From Candidatus Aminicenantota bacterium (GTDB lineage: Bacteria; Acidobacteriota; Aminicenantia; Aminicenantales; Aminicenantaceae), in the NCBI GenBank assembly GCA_023135995.1, contig JAGLRY010000197.1:1-10654 (forward strand): a DNA stretch of 10,654 nt, given 5' to 3'. This document shows positions 6,101 through 10,654 of the stretch, piece by piece. Position 1 is the stretch's first letter; every line of letters starts with the position of its first letter. The position numbers and the translations under genes were made by a program. The notes beneath the pieces were generated by a model. The model was not told the origin of the DNA, searched no databases, and was given only the letters and a program-made list of their open reading frames with translations.

Positions 6101-6587
6101 ACTTTTCGAAAACCTTTTGTCTCCTTATTTGGAGGATGAACTGACAGCTGAAGAGAGGCTGGCAGTCGAGGAGCATCTCGAAAGCTGTGCGGATTGCTCC
6201 GTCCTCTTCGATCTGATGAGGGAAACACAGGAATCTCTGGCTGATTTCCCTCAAGCAGAGATGAGTGAGGAGCTGTTGGAGAGGCTCTATGAAATCCCAC
6301 AGAGGAAAAGGAAATTCCGGCTCAGCTTGGATTTCTTGGGGCGGCCTGCGCTGCAACCTTACATGGCAGCGGCAACTATCCTGTTAACAGTCATGTCCTT
6401 CTATCTTTTCCATCCGGAAAAGAGCGCGATCGACAAGTCTATAAACCGCCAGGTCCATCTGGGTTACGGCAAAATCGGCAAGCTGTACTCCGAGGCGGAA
6501 ACATTCACAACATCCTTGGGTGAACACAAGGATAATATCCTCGATACCATCAAAAGGAAACAGCCTTTTGGAAGGAACGGGGATTAA
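6090..6587 (+). CDS. Membrane anti-sigma factor with ZAS/zf-HC2 zinc domain
   Basis: This 165-residue protein should hold the preceding sigma factor inactive at the membrane. The N-terminus carries the zinc-binding anti-sigma motif, with Cys3 and then His29-x3-Cys33-x2-Cys36. A single hydrophobic segment at about 90-107 (PYMAAATILLTVMSFYLF) follows the cytoplasmic domain, leaving about 57 residues on the far side. The ATG at 6090 is chosen because AAAGGAGAAGG precedes it and because Cys3 belongs to the motif. An upstream in-frame start near 6030 would add residues without family support. It overlaps the sigma gene by 11 nt. The outer domain resembles nothing I recognise and may sense envelope state. 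Confidence 0.9.
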   Translation: MECKLFENLLSPYLEDELTAEERLAVEEHLESCADCSVLFDLMRETQESLADFPQAEMSEELLERLYEIPQRKRKFRLSLDFLGRPALQPYMAAATILLTVMSFYLFHPEKSAIDKSINRQVHLGYGKIGKLYSEAETFTTSLGEHKDNILDTIKRKQPFGRNGD

Positions 6588-6612
6588 ACACACATACATT
6601 TGGAGGTATGAT

Positions 6613-7110
6613 ATGGAAGAGAAAATTATTTTAAAGCGACCCCCTAAATCTCCTGCTCTTGCAGGCATTTTGTCTTTCTTTTTTCCGGGGACAGGCGCTC
6701 TGTACAACGGCCAACCGCTGAAATTTCTGGTTGTGCTCCTCGGAGCCGCGATCATGATCACTATGCTGGCCCAGGAAGAAGGTTCGGCACCCTTCTTGGG
6801 AATTATGCTCGGTGGTTTGTACTTCTACCAGTTTATCGATGCGATCGTGACAGCTAGTGCGATCAATCGGAAAGCTTTGCTAGGTGAAGAGGTAGACGAG
6901 ATCAAAATCGAAGAACTTCCCGAGTTTGTGAGAACGGGCTCTGTGTTTTGGGGCATCGTTCTTATGATCCTCGGAGTCGTTCTGCTTATGGCTAACTTCA
7001 GCTTTATAGTCACTTACAGCGGAATTTGGAATTTCTGGCCCCTTGTTGTCATCATCATCGGTGTGAAACTCATCGTGGACTACCTTGCGAAAAACAAAGA
7101 GGGTGAGTAG
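6613..7110 (+). CDS. Multi-pass membrane protein with TM2-like and LiaI/LiaF-like (DUF5668) modules
   Basis: This 165-residue protein has about five hydrophobic segments. The first half (13-85) contains the motif FPGTGALYNGQ (24-34), as in TM2-type and related small membrane proteins, followed by two further membrane spans. After a hydrophilic linker (86-108) comes a second module (109-158), WGIVLMILGVVLLMANF and FWPLVVIIIGVKLI, typical of the LiaI-LiaF transmembrane region (DUF5668). The start ATG at 6613 has TGGAGG 6 nt upstream; upstream in-frame starts run back into the anti-sigma gene and are less likely. Its second module is repeated as a separate protein by the next gene. A role in sensing or responding to envelope stress is inferred from the sigma/anti-sigma neighbours. 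Confidence 0.85.
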   Translation: MEEKIILKRPPKSPALAGILSFFFPGTGALYNGQPLKFLVVLLGAAIMITMLAQEEGSAPFLGIMLGGLYFYQFIDAIVTASAINRKALLGEEVDEIKIEELPEFVRTGSVFWGIVLMILGVVLLMANFSFIVTYSGIWNFWPLVVIIIGVKLIVDYLAKNKEGE

Positions 7111-7121
7111 AGGAGGAAACA

Positions 7122-7331
7122 ATGGCAAAACAAAAACGAAAAGATTCGTTAATCTGGGGTATTCTTCTCATTACTCTTGGAGTGCTGTTCTTGCTAAAGG
7201 TCAACATCTGGTATGTGCTCGCCCATTTTTGGCCAGTGATCCTCATCATCTGGGGAGCCAATAAGCTCTATTACGGTTTGAAGGACCGTAGAGAGGAAGA
7301 AGAACAACAATCTGAAGACATCCAGGTTTAA
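7122..7331 (+). CDS. Small LiaI/LiaF-like (DUF5668) membrane protein
   Basis: This 69-residue protein consists almost only of one DUF5668-type module: a basic N-terminus, a first span SLIWGILLITLGVLFLLKV (about 9-27), a second span with FWPVILIIWGANKLYYG (about 36-52), and an acidic tail (EEEEQQSEDIQV). The first span and the FWP motif align with residues 111-150 of the preceding gene product, so the two are probably duplicates. The ribosome site AGAGGAGG stands 3-4 nt before the ATG and overlaps the upstream stop region. Only 2 nt separate it from the beta-solenoid gene that follows, so the three are surely co-transcribed. Confidence 0.88.
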   Translation: MAKQKRKDSLIWGILLITLGVLFLLKVNIWYVLAHFWPVILIIWGANKLYYGLKDRREEEEQQSEDIQV

Positions 7332-7333
7332 AA

Positions 7334-8662
7334 ATGAGATCAAAAGAAATTTTTTTCCTTATTCTCTTCGTCGCTGCAGGAGTTTTCTTCTACCACGCCT
7401 ACACGGACAAGCTCGATTGGGAGATCGAGTGGGGAGAAGACTTCCTGTTTAAGCTCGAGGAATTCGAATTCGAAGAATCCCACACGATCGACGCCCCCTT
7501 CCCCCACGTTATTCATGTGGTGAATCGCCACGGAGAAATACACATTCAGGGGACAGAAGAGGACAGGATCGTTGTCACACTGCAAAAAACAATTCGACGC
7601 AGAACCGCAGAAGAGGCACAAGACGTGGCGAACACTCTGAAAATAGTCACAGAGCAAACCGACCACAATATCGTTCTCACGACAAACCGGGGAGAGTTCA
7701 AGAAAAAACGGTTCCGGACCTCATTCACGATCTCTCTGCCCAAGGGTGCTGATGTCACAGTGTCGAACACCTATGGAGTTGTGAAGGTTGCCAATACCGG
7801 TGACACAAACATCCATAATTCTTACGGCGAAGTTATCGTCTCGGATATTGAGGGCATCTTGACCGTCAAAAACAAGTATGACGACGTGGACGTTCAAAAC
7901 GTAAGCGCAGATTGCACGATCGACAGCAACAATGCCTCTGTGGATGTCACTAAGGTCGATGGGACTGTTCAAGTTTTCCACCGGTACGGGGACGTCAACC
8001 TGAAGGATATAACACGAGATGCCATCGTTGATGCATCGAACACGACGATTTTCTGTCAGAATGTGGAAGGCTTAGCGGATGTGGGAAGCACATACCGAAG
8101 CATCAGCCTTACCAACGTCGGCGCCGCAAAAGTGAGGGCAAAAAATTGTGAGATAGACCTGGATGGTGTGAAGGGCTATTGTGTTATCGGAAGCAGTTAC
8201 GGCAGAGTGAAGCTGGCAAACATCCAGGGAGACCTGAAAATCGATGGGAAGAACACGAGTGTTTATGGGAAAACTATTCTGGGAGATAAAATAACCATCG
8301 ATACGACATACCGTGATGTGGAGCTCGAGGATTTTTCCGGAGAGACGACGATTCTCCATTCCAACGGGAAGGTCCTCCTGACACCTAAACCCCTCACCCT
8401 CCCCCTTGTCGTCAAAGGGAAATACTCGGACATCAATCTCTACTGGCCTAAGGGAGGCAATTACCCAATAGAAGCAGAGAATAAAGGTGGCAATATCGAG
8501 TGGAAACTCCCCTACGAGCTCTCATTCAAGAAGGAGAACAGTGTCTCTGTGATCAAAGCCTTTATGGAGGACACAGAGAGTCCCCTCATCTTTCTGTACA
8601 CAACCTACGGTACGATTTGGATCGAAGAATCCACGAGTACAGCTGATACAGAATCACATTAG
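7334..8662 (+). CDS. Membrane-anchored DUF4097-family beta-solenoid ('toastrack'-like) protein
   Basis: This 442-residue protein has an N-terminal signal anchor (about 5-22, IFFLILFVAAGVFFYHAY) and then a large extracytoplasmic region. From about residue 141 to 370 it is built of rungs of about 18 residues, each with a V-x-V/L strand and often I/V-x-G, as in DUF4097/DUF2807 putative adhesin or 'toastrack' proteins. The rungs alternate strikingly: Tyr at 182, 218, 254, 289, 326 and 364, Asn at 200, 236, 271, 307 and 344. No lipobox is seen after the anchor. The gene lies 2 nt after the LiaI/LiaF-like gene and ends the sigma operon. In Firmicutes, toastrack domains occur with LiaF/PspC envelope-stress proteins, so a role in envelope sensing is likely, but no enzyme activity can be assigned. 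Confidence 0.88.
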   Translation: MRSKEIFFLILFVAAGVFFYHAYTDKLDWEIEWGEDFLFKLEEFEFEESHTIDAPFPHVIHVVNRHGEIHIQGTEEDRIVVTLQKTIRRRTAEEAQDVANTLKIVTEQTDHNIVLTTNRGEFKKKRFRTSFTISLPKGADVTVSNTYGVVKVANTGDTNIHNSYGEVIVSDIEGILTVKNKYDDVDVQNVSADCTIDSNNASVDVTKVDGTVQVFHRYGDVNLKDITRDAIVDASNTTIFCQNVEGLADVGSTYRSISLTNVGAAKVRAKNCEIDLDGVKGYCVIGSSYGRVKLANIQGDLKIDGKNTSVYGKTILGDKITIDTTYRDVELEDFSGETTILHSNGKVLLTPKPLTLPLVVKGKYSDINLYWPKGGNYPIEAENKGGNIEWKLPYELSFKKENSVSVIKAFMEDTESPLIFLYTTYGTIWIEESTSTADTESH

Positions 8663-8672
8663 CTTTGGTGAT

Positions 8673-8706
8673 TGAAAAGATGTAGGGTCCGTTCCCCGAA
8701 CGGACC
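8673..8706 (+). repeat. GC-rich hairpin, repeat family copy 2
   Basis: TGAAAAGATGTAGGG leads into a perfect 9-bp stem (8686-8694 with 8698-8706) with a CCC loop, 11 nt past the stop codon of the beta-solenoid gene. No T-run follows, so it is not a classical intrinsic terminator on the plus strand. It shares leader, loop and stem layout with the copies at 5-38 and 8761-8794. Confidence 0.75.
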
Positions 8707-8760
8707 GATAAGATTTAGAATTTACCAAAGATCGGAATCAAGAACGAGATATAGGGAAAC

Positions 8761-8802
8761 TGAAAAAATGTAGGGCCCGTTCCCCGAACGGGCCTTTTTT
8801 TT
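8761..8802 (+). terminator. Intrinsic terminator between convergent genes (repeat family copy 3)
   Basis: TGAAAAAATGTAGGG leads into a perfect 9-bp GC-rich stem (8774-8782 with 8786-8794) with a CCC loop, followed by eight T residues (8795-8802). This is a textbook rho-independent terminator for the plus-strand sigma operon. On the minus strand the hairpin is followed, after CTACA, by six T residues, so it may also stop transcription of the convergent gene, whose stop codon it touches. Confidence 0.8.
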
Positions 8803-9697
8803 AATGCTTGTTCTTTAATGTGTATATCTTGCTCTGTAGGAAGCCGTTGATCTTGATGTTGAAGTAAGAGATCAGATTGGCCAGGTCTTTTTTATATTTG
8901 GTCACATAACGGACAAAATCCGATTCCCTTTTGTCTCTCAAGTGACTCTCGAATTCGTCCACTTCGTCCCGGAGTTCGATCACATAGTGATTGATCACCC
9001 TGTACTGGGCATTGATATCGATCAAATCCTGGCCGGTGACTTTTTTAAAATCCAGGTAGGGAGGGAGGACTTGCAGGGCATTAAAGCCCTCTGTGTGGAT
9101 CTCGTTCACGTACTCTTTGATCTCCTGGAAAAAGGACTTGTACTTGAGAGGATTTTTCAGCTTCTCCTCGGCGCGGTCCAGGAGGACCTCATACTGATCT
9201 TTCAGGGAACCGAGATAGTCATGCAGTCCGAAATGTTTTCGCTTGAACTGAAAAACATCGATAAAATCTCGCCCAATGTAGATCTTGTCCTTGTAATTGG
9301 TCATGAGCTCCCGGGAGGAATGTGTATAGAATTTGACCTCGTAATATCTTCCGTCTGAATCCCTCTCCCGTAACCGGGCAAGAACCAAGAAATTATTCTG
9401 CTCGATAAAGTAGCTGTTGACATCTAAAAGGACAGAGTACACAGAAAGATTCTGCATGATGTACTCTTTGATGTAATCGAGGATGTCATCCTTTTTTGTG
9501 ATAAAGTCTCTGACAGTTTCGTTGGGTGTGGGGCTAATGACGGTGTAAGAGGGCGAAAGGAGGTAGAGGACAGGGCCGGTTCCCAGTTCAAGATAGAGGT
9601 GTTTTATGACATTCTGGTGCAGGTCGTCAGACATGAACGGCGCCAATTCGGACAAATCCTTGAGCTTTAGCTTGGATAGTTCCTCTATCTCGTTCAT
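8801..9697 (-). CDS. Hypothetical protein, no family recognised
   Basis: This 298-residue soluble protein has no signal peptide or membrane segment. It is rich in charged and aromatic residues. Two parts can be seen: an N-terminal alpha/beta region (about 1-150, with LGTGPVLYLLSPSYTVISP and YSVLLDVNSYFIEQNNFLVLARLR), and a mostly helical C-terminal half (about 165-298) with heptad-like stretches that could form a coiled coil (VIELRDEVDEFESHLRDKR). The ATG at 9697 is preferred to a TTG 15 nt upstream because GAGGG lies 8 nt before it. The gene follows the lipoyl transferase gene in the same direction after 71 nt and ends against a bidirectional hairpin. Nothing in the context assigns a function. 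Confidence 0.8.
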   Translation of the reverse strand: MNEIEELSKLKLKDLSELAPFMSDDLHQNVIKHLYLELGTGPVLYLLSPSYTVISPTPNETVRDFITKKDDILDYIKEYIMQNLSVYSVLLDVNSYFIEQNNFLVLARLRERDSDGRYYEVKFYTHSSRELMTNYKDKIYIGRDFIDVFQFKRKHFGLHDYLGSLKDQYEVLLDRAEEKLKNPLKYKSFFQEIKEYVNEIHTEGFNALQVLPPYLDFKKVTGQDLIDINAQYRVINHYVIELRDEVDEFESHLRDKRESDFVRYVTKYKKDLANLISYFNIKINGFLQSKIYTLKNKH

Positions 9698-9742
9698 TTT
9701 AAAATCCCTCAATATCGAGAAAAAATCTTATCACCAAAAGTC

Positions 9743-9778
9743 AAAAAAAGCAAATAGCCAATGGGGTTCTATTGGTTA
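9743..9778 (-). terminator. Weak possible terminator after the lipoyl/octanoyl transferase gene
   Basis: On the minus strand TAACCAAT (9771-9778) can pair with ATTGGCTA (9755-9762), an 8-bp stem with one G-T pair and an 8-nt loop. It is followed by TTTGCTTTTTTT (9743-9754). The stem is AT-rich and includes the last codons and stop of the transferase gene. It would partly separate that gene from the hypothetical gene downstream. Confidence 0.35.
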
Positions 9779-10563
9779 GATTCAAAGGTCCATGCAGGAT
9801 TTCCGTATTTGTCTTTTTGAATCTGGCAAACGACTTCGTTTTCATTTTCCCCAAGAGTTCTTCTCATTAACCGGATGCCAAAATACTCTTCAATCCCTTG
9901 TACAAATACATCCACAACCTGATCAAAATCGATTGTGCTTCCAAGAGCCTCGGTGAGCGAGATCATGCGGACTTCCTTGCCAGCTCCTTCAAGAAAGGAT
10001 ATGAATGTAAGCAGATCATCATCCTCCACTAGAGGGATAGACCCATGCTGGATAAATTTTGTGCCGATTCTTTTTTGAGCGCTTCCTATGATTTTCCGCC
10101 CATTGACCTCCACTTCATTGCGGGAAGGATAGGAAAAACACGGGAGGTTTCCCCGGACATACTCTTGAGGGGCTGGGTTAGCAAGAGCAGACACCAATCC
10201 CATCTTTTCCAAGCCATTCATCAAAGCCTCGGAAATGAGTCTGTAAGAATCTGCAAGAGTGGCTGTAAAGATTTCTGTATCTGAAGATGCCAGAGAGTAT
10301 GTGACCTCTTTGTGATGAAGAACCAGCTTCCCTCCTGTCATTCTGCGGACGATATCGATCCCGTTCTTTTTGCAGAAATCGATATCAACGACGTCAGAAG
10401 CCTTTTGGGAATATCCCAGCGAAACCGTTGGATTTTTCCAGGCATAAAAACGGACGATCGTTTGTGGTTCCTCTGTCAACGTTTGAAACAAATATTCATC
10501 CACCGCCATGTTCCACGAACCATCGAGCGGTGTATCATCTGCGATGAGATCCCATTCTTTCAT
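9769..10563 (-). CDS. Lipoate/octanoate protein transferase family protein (LipM/LplA-like)
   Basis: This 264-residue cytoplasmic enzyme belongs to the biotin/lipoate A/B ligase superfamily. Visible motifs are NMAVDEYL (18-25), RRMTGGKLVLHH (73-84), Cys142 in LPCFSYPSRNE, the universal lysine (Lys157) in NGRKIIGSAQ, and QHGSIPL (172-178). As I recall, LipM octanoyltransferases have a catalytic cysteine just before an F-x-x-P-S segment, and Cys142 sits there, whereas lipoate ligases lack it. Transfer of octanoate from acyl carrier protein to GcvH or other lipoyl domains is thus the favoured role, with lipoate ligase or amidotransferase as alternatives. The start ATG fits the family's usual N-terminus, although no clear Shine-Dalgarno sequence precedes it. 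No lipoyl-dependent enzyme or lipA lies in the window. Confidence 0.9.
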   Translation of the reverse strand: MKEWDLIADDTPLDGSWNMAVDEYLFQTLTEEPQTIVRFYAWKNPTVSLGYSQKASDVVDIDFCKKNGIDIVRRMTGGKLVLHHKEVTYSLASSDTEIFTATLADSYRLISEALMNGLEKMGLVSALANPAPQEYVRGNLPCFSYPSRNEVEVNGRKIIGSAQKRIGTKFIQHGSIPLVEDDDLLTFISFLEGAGKEVRMISLTEALGSTIDFDQVVDVFVQGIEEYFGIRLMRRTLGENENEVVCQIQKDKYGNPAWTFESNQ

Positions 10564-10626
10564 TTTTCAATTTATTTTATTGTCGTTACTGAAGTTATGA
10601 ATATCTGACCCCATAAAGGAAGAGAG

Positions 10627-10654
10627 AGCGGACAACGGGATTCGAACCCGCGAC
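10627..10654 (-). tRNA. tRNA 3' end, probably tRNA-Gly (partial, cut by the window edge)
   Basis: On the minus strand a T arm with GCGGG stem, TTCGAAT loop and CCCGT closing strand is followed by the acceptor strand TGTCCGC and a T at the discriminator position. This is the 3' third of a tRNA. The U73 discriminator and the GTCGCGGG context resemble bacterial tRNA-Gly, so glycine is the likely identity, but the anticodon is outside the window. The CCA end is not encoded. The transferase gene starts 63 nt downstream on the same strand. Confidence 0.85.

Noticed and set aside
7754..8430. Regular periodicity in the beta-solenoid gene as a possible DNA repeat array
   Set aside because: The periodicity is at the protein level only; the DNA of the rungs is diverged, with no identical repeats or spacers, so it is not CRISPR or satellite DNA.
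10627..10654. tRNA 3' end as an attachment site of an integrated element
   Set aside because: No integrase gene and no direct repeat of the tRNA end were seen in the window.

Overview
The window looks like bacterial DNA of medium GC content. Genes have clear Shine-Dalgarno sites, and there is an ECF sigma factor with a zinc-binding anti-sigma factor. It comes from a lineage that also carries archaeal-type CoA enzymes. The phylum cannot be fixed from the sequence. An uncultured anaerobic or Acidobacteriota/Aminicenantes-like bacterium would fit, but that is a guess.

Left part (36-5163, minus strand): a tight five-gene operon. Reading from its promoter side it holds an archaeal-type HMG-CoA synthase, an SCP2/archaeal-type thiolase, a DUF35 zinc-ribbon/OB-fold protein, the carboxyltransferase subunit of a methylcrotonyl-CoA carboxylase-like enzyme, and a LiuC-type 3-methylglutaconyl-CoA hydratase. 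Together these cover every step between 3-methylcrotonyl-CoA and acetyl-CoA. No HMG-CoA lyase, biotin carboxylase or biotin carrier lies in the window. The cluster could break down leucine/isovalerate carbon without a lyase, or build isovaleryl-CoA precursors from acetyl-CoA.

Middle (5164-5539): a divergent intergenic region. It contains a 106-bp nested inverted repeat upstream of the HMG-CoA synthase gene, a good sigma-70 promoter, an ECF-like promoter and a possible 12-codon leader ORF upstream of the sigma gene.

Right-centre (5540-8662, plus strand): a five-gene operon of ECF sigma factor, ZAS-type anti-sigma factor, two membrane proteins sharing a LiaI/LiaF-like module, and a membrane-anchored DUF4097 beta-solenoid ('toastrack'-like) protein. 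This looks like a self-contained envelope-stress system. It ends in a 138-bp spacer with two related GC-rich hairpins. A third member of the same hairpin family lies at the 3' end of the left operon. The three stems differ by compensatory base changes.

Right part (8801-10654, minus strand): an unrecognised 298-residue protein, a LipM/LplA-family lipoyl or octanoyl transferase, and the 3' end of a tRNA, probably tRNA-Gly, cut by the window edge.
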